DNA of 64,000 nt from Aselliscus stoliczkanus. Its lineage: Eukaryota > Chordata > Mammalia > Chiroptera > Hipposideridae. Numbering within the stretch: the stretch's first letter is position 1; every line of letters starts with the position of its first letter. Location: NCBI GenBank assembly GCA_033961575.1, contig CM066730.1:156267523-156331522 (forward strand), given 5' to 3'. The notes beneath the pieces are model-generated. The model ran no database searches, had not been told where the DNA came from, and saw only the letters and a list, made by a program, of their open reading frames with translations. A program made the translations under genes and the position numbers. Shown here piece by piece: positions 1 to 10,569 of the stretch.

Positions 1-58
1 ATAAAACAGGCGATGGGCTGGATTTGGCCTATGGGCCATAGTTTTCCAGCCCCAGATC
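1..58 (-). mobile_element. hAT-type DNA transposon fragment
   Basis: The stretch reads as a worn copy of the terminal part of a common mammalian hAT miniature element whose consensus carries the motif ggcccgcgggcc; here it is ggcctatgggcc. The match covers the terminal region only, and the element continues off the window's left edge. The family name was not assigned from the sequence. No transposase coding is expected or seen. Confidence 0.5.
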
Positions 59-99
59 TAGACCAATCCTCTCACTTAACAAAAAGAGGAGAAAGAAAA

Positions 100-166
100 G
101 AAAAAGAAACAAAAAAAAAAATCTTGAAGAAAAACAAAAAGATTAAAAAAAATAAAAATAAAAAAG
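100..166. repeat. A-rich low-complexity tract
   Basis: An almost pure A tract with scattered G and T. It could be the decayed tail of a retroposon, but no body is recognisable upstream. Confidence 0.7.
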
Positions 167-170
167 GCTG

Positions 171-640
171 GTGAGGAGGGAGAAAGAAGCCCAGAGCCAA
201 CGAGTCACCCATCCCAGAGTGGCTGGGCCATCCAAGCACAGAGCAGGGAGGATAGGCAGGCAGCCTGACTCTCAGGCCTCTCTCCTTAATTGTTCTCTTA
301 TTGTTGCATGTGGGTTAGCTTTATCCCCGTTGGTTTGTCAGTTGCACACATGCTAGCTACTCATTAAATATTCACTTGATTGGTTTAATATAATAATATA
401 TCTTTGACACCATCTTGGAAGCTTCTAGATCTGTCCTTTGGCAAGAGCTATGAAATCCGAGGTGAGGAAGAAATTGTGGGTTGACCCCAAGTCCCCGGTG
501 AGTCAGGAGTCCCCAGTTCCCAGGCCTGGAGGACGTTGTCAGCATGACAAGGACAACCTTACAGCACCAGTGAGGCACAGCTCTGCAGCCGTGAAATTCT
601 TTTTGGTTTCTCCAAGAAAACAATCATCTATAAAGAATCT
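171..640. other. Unassigned sequence
   Basis: No gene, repeat family or tandem structure recognised. Short open frames on both strands have no domain-like features. Confidence 0.4.
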
Positions 641-644
641 CGTC

Positions 645-960
645 TATTAATGTGATTATTAATCTGGAAAAAAAAAACACTTTTCAATAAAATGAATCTA
701 TGACAAGACAGATGTAATAAACCTGGTTAGGATTTATGATGTGCCCAGGCAGCGTTTTGCAAAAGATAATGTTCTCCTGTAATGTTGATTTGCCGGATGA
801 GAACCATGTAATTTATTCTGTCAGTGTACATAAGAAATGTTATCTGTGTGGGGAATGACTGATGGCCTCATGAAAGCTGGCAGGGAAACAAATAAAACAA
901 TTTGGGCCTTAAAAAATGTAATCACCTAATGATCACATCCCAGCATTTGTGATGGGTACA
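645..960. promoter_or_regulatory. Candidate conserved noncoding block
   Basis: Non-repetitive, moderately AT-rich sequence that matches no repeat family I recognise. It contains clustered homeodomain-type cores: gattattaatct near 653, a taat at 715 and gtaatcacctaatgatc near 918. Such density of ATTA/TAAT cores in unique sequence is typical of developmental enhancers, but function is inferred and conservation is untested. Confidence 0.25.
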
Positions 961-964
961 AGGG

Positions 965-1400
965 GATTGCGGAGCTGTGGCTGCCATGTATTTGCTGTCC
1001 AGACGTGGGCCATTTTCCGTTCTTGAGCTTGGCACCGGAGGGCAGCAGGGAGCCCTAGGAGCTCTGCTGACTGTCCAGATTTCTCCCTCTGGGCCTTTGC
1101 TTAGGCTGTTCCCTCTTCCTGGCTGTTGTTCCACTTACCCTTCAAGGTCAGCCTCGGGAGGTCTCTCCTTCATGGCAACCTCCTGTGCCTGTCACCCCAA
1201 ACACACCCAGGCAACAACACGGATTCTCACTGTTTGGAACTCTTGCAGCCTTCCTCAGGGCCTCTTTTATTCTGCTCAGCACTTGCTCTGTTGGAATTTA
1301 GTGACTGATGTCATCGTCTCTTTGGATCCCATTTTGGTTCAGCATCCTCCACTGGAAGGACCATGGGGGGATGCTCATGAGTGCTTCCTGAGTGAATTAA
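965..1400. other. Unassigned sequence
   Basis: An open frame of about 150 codons runs through part of this stretch on the plus strand. Its translation shows no recognisable domain, and the frame ends inside a MIR element, so it is not called as a gene. Confidence 0.4.
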
Positions 1401-1404
1401 TACT

Positions 1405-1580
1405 CAGAAGTAGAGCCACCATTTACTGAATACTCCAATTGTGCCCCGTGTTGTGTGGGGTCCTTTACAACATGGTCACATGAATGGAGACACCCTGGGA
1501 GGTAGGCACCATCGTTGTTCCTTTTTTACGCAGTGGGAACTGAGGTTCAGAGATCAACTGTTTTGTCTAAGATCAAGCGT
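1405..1580 (-). mobile_element. MIR SINE, antisense
   Basis: The stretch contains the reversed MIR core: accatttactgaatactccaa, then a decayed form of the usual aggtaggcac and the gaactgaggttcagag core. MIRs are ancient tRNA-derived SINEs shared by all mammals. The copy is old and immobile. Confidence 0.75.
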
Positions 1581-1582
1581 GA

Positions 1583-1634
1583 TTTATATATATATATATA
1601 TATATATATGATATATATATATATATATGATATT

Positions 1635-1666
<32 letters not shown>
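1583..1666. repeat. Compound TA then CA microsatellite
   Basis: About 57 bp of mostly TA dinucleotides with two interrupting GA/TT steps, running straight into about 26 bp of CA. The TA portion can form a cruciform. It is likely length-polymorphic. Confidence 0.97.
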
Positions 1667-1837
1667 AGAGGTGCCAAGAAAATGTATACACATTTTAAGA
1701 AAGGAAAAACTGTATTAAAATATATAGACATTGTCAGGAGTAAATTATATTTTACCAAAAATGGAAAAGCAGTTTCCTGGAAAATCTTCACAAATCATAA
1801 AGGTCTACTGGTATATGTCCTGATTTCTTTTTTTTTT

Positions 1838-2785
1838 AAATTTATTTTAAGATTTTTATTAAAATATAGCTAACATACAATATTAGATTAGTTTCAGGTG
1901 CATGCCATAGTTATTCAACATTTATATACCTAAAGAAGTGATCACCATGATAAGTCCAGCAACCATCTGACACTGTACCATGCTATCACAATATTATTGA
2001 CTATATTCCCTGTGCTGTACGTTACATCCCCTGACTTATTTTTTTTATAGCTGGAAATTTTGACCTCTTATTCCCCTTCACCTTTCCCCCCACTTTTTAA
2101 ATTTTACAATTACAGTTGACATTAAATATTATTTTATATAAAACTCAGGTGTACAGCATAGTGGTTAGACATTTATATAATTTAAGAAGTGACCCCCCCG
2201 ACAGGTATAGTTCCCACCTGGCACTATACATAGTTATTACCATATTATTGACTATAATCCCAGTCCTTTACTTTACATCCCCATGACTATTTTGCAACTA
2301 CCAGTTTGTACTTCTTAATCCCTTCATCTTTTCACCCTGCCCACAACCCCCTCCTATCACCCCAACAAATCTAGTACCCATCTGACACCATACGTAGTTA
2401 TTACAATATTATTGACTATATCCTTTATGTTATTTGTACTTCATAACCCCTTCCCCTTTTTCACTTGCCCCCCAAACCCCTTCCTGCCTGGCAACTATCT
2501 ATATATTCTCTGTATCTATGAATTTGTTTCTGTTTTGTTAGTTTATTTTGTTCTTTAGATTTGACAGATAAGTGGAGTCACACTGCATCTGTCTTTCTCT
2601 GACACTCCACTTAGCACAATACCCTCCAGGTGGCAAGAACCATTCCCTTTCATGGCCAACTAATATTCCATTGTATATATGTACCACCTCCTCTTTATTC
2701 ATTCTTCCATCCATGGACACCTAGGCTGCCACCACATCTTGGACATTGTAAACAATGCTGCAATGAATATACTTATGTTCTGAAC
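1838..2785 (-). mobile_element. L1 3' end (3'UTR and end of ORF2), antisense
   Basis: On the minus strand this reads as the last part of an L1 element. The end-of-ORF2 region (gtccatggatgg, near 2710) is followed by a 3'UTR rich in the phrase caatattattgactata, ending in the A tail seen as poly-T at about 1828-1838. The 3'UTR contains about three diverged tandem copies of a block of roughly 230 bp starting near 1890, 2130 and 2370. All reading frames are broken. It abuts 5'UTR-like L1 sequence at about 2785 with no ORF1 or ORF2 body between. Confidence 0.8.
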
Positions 2786-4530
2786 TCTCTCTGGTAGGTT
2801 GTTTGCCTCCATTTTGTTTATTTCTTTTTCTGGAGTTTTCTCTTATTCTTTCATTTGGCATATTTTTTTTGTTTCATCATTTTGGCTGCCTCTATGTGTT
2901 TGTTTCTGTGTATCAGGTAGATCTGCTATGTCTCCCAGTCTTGGCCAGGTGGCCTTATATAGTAGGTGCCCTGTGGGGCTCTGGCACAGTCTCCTTGTCA
3001 TGTGCTCTGGGTGCTCCAGGAGTGTCCCTGTGTGGGTTGTGTGTACTGTCCTGTTATAGTTGAGTCTTGATTGCTATTTTCACATAAATTGTGGGATTGA
3101 GCCTCAGGCTGATGGGCTGTGGGGTTTGGTCATGTGCACAGCTTACCAGCTGCTGGGCAGGGGGCTTACCCCCAATGAGTGGGATTTGCCCCAGCAGGCC
3201 CTGGTACCTGTTGAGACCACCCTTTGAGTGTGCCACTTGTGGGGCTGATTGGATAGTGCTCTACTTTGGTCTGAAGCCAACCCCCAAGTATGTTGGTTCT
3301 GGGGCCTCTCGAGACGGGTTCCAGTGCAGACCCAGGTCACCCACTGCCTGTGACTGGCCAGGGAGTACCTGGTAAAATCTATAAAGTGATCCACGGTTGT
3401 TCACTGCCTATGCAAATCCTGGAGGCACATGAGAGAGGCCACGCTGTGAAATGAGGACAGCTGCCACCAGTACAGAGTTGGGGGGTAGCTCCACAAAAAG
3501 CCAGGATGCCCACAGGCCTGCTGCCACCTGCCAGCTCCCTTAAGGTTCAGCCACTGATAAAGCCTTGTGCTGTAGATAAGCTAGGTGAGGCAGGGTTCTC
3601 AGGGACTCACTAGAATGGGAAGAATTGTGGTCACCAGATTATGGTTTTCTGCCAGTGCTGAGCCTGGAGTTACTCAGCAAGTCTCAGAGCACACTGAGGC
3701 CAGTTGCTGCCTGCCTGGTGAACTTGAATTCTCATAGTTTTTCAAGAAAGAGTGCAATGTGGGCAGGGCTGGCTGCTGGCTTATAAAGTGCCTGTGGTGC
3801 TGGAGAAGTTGGGTGGGGTGGGATCTCTGAATTAGCAGGATGGAGCAGAGGAGCTCGCCAGACCAATCAGATTCAGACTTGGCCGTAAGCGTAGGGCGAG
3901 GCCTCAACACAGGAAAGATGGCGCCAGCCTGCTGGTTACACGGGAGGAAAACTCCATACAATGAAAATGCTGACTGTCCTGCAGCCCTCGTCTTGAAACA
4001 ACATACCTCAGTCTGCTCCCCCGTATGCCTCCGATGGACCCCGAGTCACTGTCTCTCCACTGGAGCCCAAGGTAAATAAATGCCTGCGAGCAAGTGGGTC
4101 TCTGTGTGGGCCATTTAAAGGACAGCTGGGTTTCCTGCAGCCTTCTGTTTCTCCGGGATGGTCAGAATCCCCACTGTATTTCACAGCCAGATGTGAGGAC
4201 TCCTCTTCCCCATCCCAGTACTCAGGGTTGGGGAGGTTGATGTGGGGCTGGTGCCTCTCGCTTCTCCAGGGGAAACCTCCATGGCTGAGATAAACCTCTC
4301 AGTTTTCAACCACCACTCAGAGGTTTGGGGCCCGTTCATTGTGCGTTTCCACCCCTCCTACCAGTCTCAATGTGGCTTGTTTGTTATATCCTTGGTTATA
4401 AAACTTCTGTTTGGCCAGACTTCAGATGGGTCTCCAAGTTGATTGTTCTATAATTTAGTTGTAATTTTAATTTGTTCATGGAAGGAAGCAGGCACAGTGT
4501 TTAGCTGCTCCGCCATCTTGGATGTCTCCT
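2786..4530 (-). mobile_element. L1 5'UTR-like region, antisense
   Basis: GC-rich sequence of about 1.7 kb whose right end reads ctccgccatcttgg, the reverse of a typical L1 5' start (ccaagatggcgg). It also contains aaagatggcgcc near 3915. It appears to be the promoter-bearing 5'UTR of an L1 lying antisense. Together with 1838-2785 it forms an L1 copy lacking both ORFs. Possible but imperfect flanking duplications are tatgtcctgatt (near 1814) and gatgtctcctgtcatt (near 4521). Confidence 0.6.
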
Positions 4531-4544
4531 GTCATTGGATATTG

Positions 4545-5430
4545 AGTGAACTTGTCACTCTGGTTTCTTCTCTGTGATGGTTGCCTGTCCTTGGGGCCCT
4601 TCTTCCTTTGGTTTCCATACATTATATCCTCCTCGTTTTCCTCCCACTTTTCTGACCACTCCTCATTCTTCCTTCCTGAACCTTCTTCCTTAATTTTTGG
4701 TGTCCATCAGACTCTGTGCTCAGTCTTTCTTCCTCACCCAGCAGTGTGTCTTATTCACTACTTGGCTTTCTCAGTGAGCCACTGACTGTCAGCTCTCGAT
4801 CTGTGTCCTGAGTCCCTCAACCTACTGTGCATCCCCAAGTGGACATTTCCAAGGGTGCTTCAAACTCAGTATGTCTAAGACTGAATTTGTTATCACTGCC
4901 CCCAAGCCTGGCTGCTCCCTAAATCTCCTCCTCCTTCTGTGTTCCTATTCTCAGAGACTGGCGCTCAGCACTCCCATCCCCCTAAATGCCCAGCTCAGAA
5001 TCTGAGAGGCACCCTGACCAGTCCCCCTACCTTTCCCTCAATGGTCGATATATCACTAGGTCCTGGAGAGTCTTCCATCGTTAATCACTTCTGGAGTTTT
5101 TTTCCTGCCTCCTCTCCACGGTGACTGCTCTGGGCCAGGCCACTCTTATTTGCTGAATATTAGAGTCTCAGCATGGACATATCCACCCCCAGAAAGCTTT
5201 CTCTCATCTTTCCCAGCTGAATTTAGTGCCCCTTGATCTGCTCCCATTGTGCCTTAGAGCACTTGTCATTCCGTGTTGTGATGGTCTGTTTATTGGCCTT
5301 TCTCCCCTTGATTGTGAGTTTCCTGAGGGAGGGGCCTGGTATGATTGACGGTGCACTGTACACTGTGCAGAGCCAGGCCTAGTACAGAGAAGGTGCTCCG
5401 AGAACCTCTGCAGAGCTAGTGAGTCAGGGA
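4545..5430 (+). mobile_element. L2 LINE, 3' region
   Basis: Sense L2 fragment. The region near 4850-4890 preserves the decayed L2 string (cttcaaactcagtatgtcta then aagactgaa), derived from the ORF2 C-terminal coding end. The segment near 5300-5400 resembles the L2 3' end (gagttt cctgaggg then gggcctggt). Frames are broken by stops. Confidence 0.65.
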
Positions 5431-5968
5431 GTGATGCTGGCTGGAGGGAGGCTGACCAGAGCCTCATCCCAGAGTGAGCTGAAGAGAGGAGATGAGGACC
5501 TCTGGATCCCAGACTTCTCTGGTCACAGAAGCCTAAGACAGACATAGGAACTACCTCCTTTGCAATGCCCTGGGGCACTGGTTGAAGAGTCCATGGGTGG
5601 GGACAGCAAAGGCTATGGAAAGGGCATTGCATGGGTGGGTCTGAGCCAAGGCCATGTGGAGGCATAGGCCGTGAGGATATAAGGCTGGCTCTGGCCGGGA
5701 CAACATGATGTCTTGAGGAGAGGCTAGAATGCAGGACTGAGAACCAGGCAGGACAAGGTCAGCTGGGAAATGACTGAACAACAAAGGCCAGTCCTGGGGA
5801 GAACGCGATGGTCAAGGTGCCAGACATGGTGCAGAGAAGCCTCCATTTCAAAGTAGAGAGGCTTGGGTCTAGTGGACACCATGGGGCCTTGACAGGCAGG
5901 CCATGGCCATTGGACCTTGAGTCTGGGGAATGTGACTGTATCATTTGGGGCCTGGTGAGAAACATAAT
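5431..5968. other. Unassigned sequence
   Basis: No gene or repeat family recognised. Antisense open frames of 77-153 codons here give no recognisable protein. Confidence 0.4.
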
Positions 5969-5984
5969 TTATCCTAGATGATTT

Positions 5985-6089
5985 TTTTTTTTTTTGAGGG
6001 CAGTGTCACTGGCCCTCATATGTGGGACCCGAACCGGGGCCGCTGGCTTCCCAGGCCAGCGCTTAACCACCGCGCCACTTGGCCGGCCC
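5985..6089 (-). mobile_element. Short tRNA-derived bat SINE (head plus hairpin plus A tail)
   Basis: Read on the minus strand it starts with a ggccggcc-type 5' end and carries an A box near gtggcgcggtgg and a B box ccggttcgggtccc. It then has an 11-bp inverted repeat (gagggcagtgt / cactggccctc) and an A tail. A target-site duplication flanks it: tatcctagatgattt at 5970-5984 and tatcctagaagattt at 6090-6104, one mismatch in 15. It was mobilised by target-primed reverse transcription, presumably using L1 machinery. Confidence 0.92.
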
Positions 6090-6104
6090 TATCCTAGAAG
6101 ATTT

Positions 6105-7350
6105 GAATGAAGACATTCTAATGGATGGACTGCTTGTAGAGGTGTGGGTAGAATTAAAGTAATCTTCAAGGGATGACCCAGAAAAGGCACAGCCGCAGAG
6201 GATTAGCACCACCCCTAGGGGTGAAGATACAAGGAGAAGAAATAATATAACTGGGGCCCGGTGAGAGCTGGAGCCAGGAGGGAGCATTGGTGAGAGGTGT
6301 TAGTCATAGAGGGAGTAGCTATTGCTAGAGACATGGCACCAAAGCAGGAAGGAATGGAGAAGAAATGACCCGACCTCTGTCCCCTCCTACCCTGCTAGTG
6401 ATTCCCACTGGCTGAACACAGCAGCAGAGTCAGATTCCTGGGTCATGGAGCTGATTAAAAAAGGAAAAAGTGTTGATCTGGGGGCAAGTGGGGACCAACT
6501 AGCACAGTGACTCATTATTGAATCTTTCTGGCTGGTGTGCTGAGGATGTATCTGGAAACTCAGTGCAGGATTGGCTGGTTTACAGGTGAGGCCATGAGGG
6601 GATCTAGCTTTGGCATCTGGGGAGGCAGAGGCAGGAGGAAGATGTGCAGCCTCCCACATGGAGATGGGGCCTCCTTAGTTGGCCCTCTGTCCTTGTCTTG
6701 CTTGATTCAAGCCAGGATTGAATATGGAGTCCAGGCTATGATGAGGCTGAGATCATGATTGTAGGGCTTACTTTTCTTAAGGGTAAAATAAGGTCATTAG
6801 ATTGAAGCAGCAATTCTCAAATGATGTTTCAAGGAGCTCCAGAGATTCATGGAGATGCCTCAGGGGTTGGTGGGTATGTTGAGGGGGAGACTGAGAGAGA
6901 TGAGTGAAGGTACCCCTAATGAATGCTAACCTAGCCAGCTGGCTAATGCAGAAAACCTGTCTTGCATTTGGCCAGGGATGCAGATCAGATGAGCTGGGCT
7001 TGGCACATTTCAGCCTGAATCTGGCTAATGCCAGGGAAGGAGGTGTGCCTAATTATAAAAGCTTTTGGCAAGCCTAGAGTATGGTCCATGATCCAAGAGG
7101 CAAGATATTGGGAGGCAGTGAAGGTGGATCCCAGGCTTGGCCTGGAAGGTGCTATGAAACAAGCTGGAGAACCAGGGGGAGAGAGATACGAAATCCAAGG
7201 ACCATTCAATGGGTAGAGAAGATAGAAACATGTCCCACCTAGTGTATTTCTTTGAGAATCTCCTGGCCGAACCCTGAGTTTGCTTGCTAGATGTGGTGGT
7301 TTCTTCAGACTCAGATGGATAGCACCAAGATAGGTGGAGAGGGACACCTA
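6105..7350. other. Unassigned sequence
   Basis: No gene recognised. It contains the first member of a small unclassified repeat pair (6106-6163). The open frames are short and unsupported. Confidence 0.4.
6106..6163 (+). repeat. Unclassified short dispersed repeat, copy 1
   Basis: Positions 6138-6163 are identical to 8183-8208 (26 bp, including gtgggtagaattaaagtaat). Weaker similarity continues about 30 bp upstream (gaagacattctaatgg versus ggaagatattctgat). I do not recognise the family. Confidence 0.6.
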
Positions 7351-7361
7351 CTAAGCAAATT

Positions 7362-7817
7362 CTTTTCTTTTTTTTTTTTTTTTAAAGATTTTTTTGGGGA
7401 ATTGGCGGAGGGGAACAGCGTTGGGGAATCGGGGAAGGGGAACAGACAAGTTGCTGTCTTTTTGTTCTTCAGTTTAGTTGCGGAGGATGTTGCTTCACTG
7501 TTGGTATCGTCATTGCGCTCTTCCCGGATGAGGCAAATCGGTCGCTGGCCTCTGGATGTCGCTCACTGCGGCTATTGGCAGCTCACGCTTGGCTGCCAGC
7601 CGCTCACACTGGCTGTGGACCACTCACTGCAGCCTATGGCAGCCCACTGCAGCAGGGGCTGCAGCCCACACCATCACCGGGGCTCGCACAGCCCAGCTCC
7701 AGGGGGAGCTGTTGTTAGCTGTAGAGGGCAGTGTCACTGGCCCTCATGTGGGATCTGAACCGGGGCCGCTGGCATCCCAAAACCAGCGCTTAACCAATGC
7801 GCCACTCGGCCGGCCCA
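7362..7817 (-). mobile_element. Long composite bat SINE, copy 1
   Basis: A 456-bp element with the same tRNA-like head as the short SINEs. The head is followed by a GC-rich body of repeated ctgccag/gctcac/ggctg phrases and a 3' tail ending in ttccccaa plus aaatcttt before the A tail. A perfect 10-bp duplication taagcaaatt flanks it (7352-7361 and 7818-7827). It is nearly identical to the copy at 36220-36674, which implies recent spread. An open frame of about 155 codons lies inside the repeat and should not be taken as a gene. Confidence 0.9.
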
Positions 7818-7827
7818 TAAGCAAATT

Positions 7828-8445
7828 ATTTGATGCACAGAGATGCTGACCCTCCAGGAGACCACCTGCCTGCCAGCCCAGAGACCCCCAGGCCTCCTTG
7901 CCGTTCTCTTTGGTTCTGAATAAGGCCCTGCCTGCATTTTCCTTTAGGGTTGCTATCTTCTGTTTTCTTCTTATTTGTGTTTGAGTCCTGAGCAGCCCAA
8001 CTGGGCAATTGTGGCTTTTGCCAGCTTGTTTCTGGCTTCCATTTCTTGGGTCTTCTTACTTATTCTGTAAATATCATCATGCCAGTCTCTCCCTGGGCTG
8101 ACACCTTTCCTGGGGTTCTGCCCTGAGCAATACTTGCCCAGTTTTAAAGAAGGAAGATATTCTGATAGGTGTATGACTTAACAGAGGTGTGGGTAGAATT
8201 AAAGTAATTAATTTCTCACCTCTGCATGCAGGTCTTAGGCCTTCTCCAGCCCCCCAAACCCCACATAAGCCTTCCTTACCCATCCTGCCAGGACCCATCT
8301 AGTTCTTAGCACAAGCCCCAGTCACAACCACAAAGGGATCTGCTTGCTTTTTGCAGCAATGTGCATGGAAAGACGAAAAAAAATCAAAGAAAAGTTAACC
8401 AACACCTTTGCATGTACAGGGTAGTTTTTGAATGTAGCTTACAAT
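7828..8445. other. Unassigned sequence
   Basis: No gene recognised. It contains the second copy of a short unclassified repeat at about 8150-8208. Confidence 0.4.
8150..8208 (+). repeat. Unclassified short dispersed repeat, copy 2
   Basis: Partner of 6106-6163. Positions 8183-8208 match exactly over 26 bp, with weaker similarity upstream. Confidence 0.6.
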
Positions 8446-8449
8446 CATG

Positions 8450-8640
8450 ATAGTGGCTGACATTTATTGAGCAATCACACTGTGCCATGCTAGGTTGTTC
8501 ACATACAGTATCTCAGCCCTCTGAGGTTGTGCTTTTTATTATCCTCAATTATACAAATGAAGTAACCGAAGCTTAGAGAGAAAGTGCCTTGTTCAAGGTC
8601 ACACAAGTAAGAAGTGATGGAGCCTGGGCCTTCCTGTTGG
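8450..8640 (-). mobile_element. MIR SINE, antisense
   Basis: Reversed MIR: acatttattgagcaatcaca, then gaagtaaccgaagcttagag and caaggtcacacaagtaag. It retains the core and the tRNA-like flank, with old-element divergence. Confidence 0.85.
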
Positions 8641-8914
8641 AGCATGTGTGCTGCAAAACTCGGCTAGCTATTGTCTTGGGTTTGGGGAGGGAAATGAACA
8701 ATCCTTCCGAAACCCATGAAAGGGCCCTTCTCAGCCACAAATCAAGCAAATGGTACAAAAATGCAGACAAGAGACCCAGAAGGGCCGATCAATAAAGCAG
8801 AGCAATTAGGTGAGGAAATGGAATAACTTTCCTGTCTCTAAAATAATGGGCTCATCTTAATTTAAAAATATTTTCCCTTCCTTGTCCATGATAAGAAATA
8901 CAAGTTTGATTTCT

Positions 8915-9091
8915 TTTGCTTGGATCACTCCACCTTGTCTCCTTGCATGGCTGGCCTTTTCTCATCCTTTAGGTCTCGGCTTGAATGTCACCTCCTCAGA
9001 GAAGTCTTCCGTGACCCTCCAAACACAAAGCAGGTCATCACCATAGCTCTGTGCTGGCCCTCTGTCCCTTTTGCCTTCAGCAGTTATTTGC

Positions 9092-9146
<55 letters not shown>

Positions 9147-9335
9147 CCTCCCTCTCCCTCTCCCTCCCTCCCTCCCTCTCCCTCTCTGATTGCTCCATCT
9201 ACCCCACTAGACTAGAAGCTTGGTGAAGTTAGGGACCACCTCCCATGCCTTTACCCCTCTAGATCCCACACCCAGCACCGTATCTGATACATAGCAGGCA
9301 CCTAACAAGCATTTATTGAACAGATAGATGAATAG
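8915..9335 (+). mobile_element. L2 LINE 3' end, interrupted by a CT microsatellite
   Basis: Sense L2 end: cttgaatgtcacctcctcag at 8981, then actagaagcttggtgaag, then aacaagcatttattgaac at the 3' terminus. A 94-bp CT-rich microsatellite has expanded inside it. Confidence 0.8.
9094..9187. repeat. CT microsatellite grading into CCCT
   Basis: About 48 bp of pure CT followed by tccctccc-type units. It is a homopurine-homopyrimidine mirror repeat, so triplex (H-DNA) formation is possible. Open frames across it encode only Ser/Leu or Arg/Glu runs and are artefacts. Confidence 0.97.
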
Positions 9336-9524
9336 TGTGGTGTACTCTTATTGAGCAGAATATGAAATCCATTTTCATATTCTCTGATCTTATTTAATAA
9401 CATATCACTTCAGAACAATTTGATATCCATTTTAATATGTAAACTGGGAAATCATATAAATGTGGTTATTACTTTCTGGCTATCAGTGATGCTTTTATGT
9501 TCTTAGAAGGGAGAATAAGAGAAA

Positions 9525-9690
9525 GAGCCATACAGGGCATTGGGGGATCTGGGTCTGAGCCCTAGCCCTGCTGCTTACTAGCTGTATGACCTTGGACATG
9601 ACCTTTTCCCTCTTTGGTCCGGAGTTTCCTCAGCTGTAAAATGAGCTTGGACCAGCGGCTCTCTAAGGACTCTTTCAGCTGTGAAAGTTT
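9525..9690 (+). mobile_element. MIR SINE
   Basis: Sense MIR: gcttactagctgtatgacct, then tttcctcagctgtaaaatga. The 3' part is lost. Confidence 0.85.
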
Positions 9691-9694
9691 AAAC

Positions 9695-10080
9695 TCTGGG
9701 AATTAAACATAAACTGAACTTGTATGTGGCTGAAATGATTGGATTTGGGGCATCAAAGCATGTGTTAGGCTACGCTAGAGCTGGAAGGGCATTTTGTTGG
9801 GATCCAGTCCCAACCTAAAGTCTGGTGGCTTCCTGTGTCACCTTCAGTGTGGTGGGACCCTCACGGTCCTCTCTCCATGGTGCTGGGACTGGTGATGGAT
9901 GGCAGAGCTACCCTCCTTTCTTTCTGATTGGGCTTGACCTTTCTCTTCCCCATTCTGAGAAGCCATATAAACTGAAGCCTGGTGAGAAAGAGGCTGCAAA
10001 AGAGGAATAAGAGACTTCCCTCTTTGTATCCCCCACTGCCATCTGCTCATCCTCAGACCGCAAAATATCTAGCTGCTACT
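9695..10080. other. Unassigned sequence
   Basis: No gene or repeat family recognised. Confidence 0.4.
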
Positions 10081-10084
10081 CGGT

Positions 10085-10460
10085 GACTGGGCTAGAATGA
10101 GAGCCGGAGAAGATGCGGCTGACGGTTTCCAGGCCCCGTGACCTGAGGAGCCTGGAGCATCACGGCCTCTGCCGGGGCCAGTGCTGCAATGCCTATTAAT
10201 CGGTGTTTAAGTGGGTTCATCAGCGTGGAGCGGCTGCCGCTGCTGCTGAGCTCAGTCTGGGCCCAAGGAGCTGGGAGCTGGGTTAATAACACGTTATTTA
10301 GCAGAAAATTCCACTCCACTGGAGCATGTTTCAGAAGAGTTTGATTTGAATGAGGATTGATGTCAATCCTGCAAGGCAAAGGCGCCTGAAGCTGCTGCCG
10401 CAGTCGCCACAATAAGAGAAGCCATTTGTAGTGACTGCAAGAGTGCACGCAACATGTTTC
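10085..10460. promoter_or_regulatory. Candidate conserved noncoding block
   Basis: Unique sequence with relatively many retained CpGs for a non-island region, plus spaced homeodomain-type cores: cctattaatcgg at 10192, gggttaataacacgttattt at 10279, and gaggattgatgtcaatcc near 10353, which is a near-palindrome. It also has a gctgccgctgctgctgag GC-rich stretch. It has no coding frame with domain content. An enhancer or distal promoter is the likeliest use, but that is inference. Confidence 0.3.
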
Positions 10461-10569
10461 AGTGCCGCACGTCCTTCCCTGCACCCCTGCCCTGGCTGGG
10501 TAGACACAGGCATGTCCATTCTGGACCGGTCATTGGGAACTTTGGTGCAATGGAGATTCCTGGACCTTT

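Noticed and set aside
5985..6089. tRNA gene
   Set aside because: The tRNA-like boxes belong to a SINE head with an A tail and target duplication; no cloverleaf with intact acceptor stem is evident.
7291..7758. 155-codon open frame
   Set aside because: Lies almost entirely within the antisense long SINE; the same frame recurs in the SINE copy at 36250-36576.
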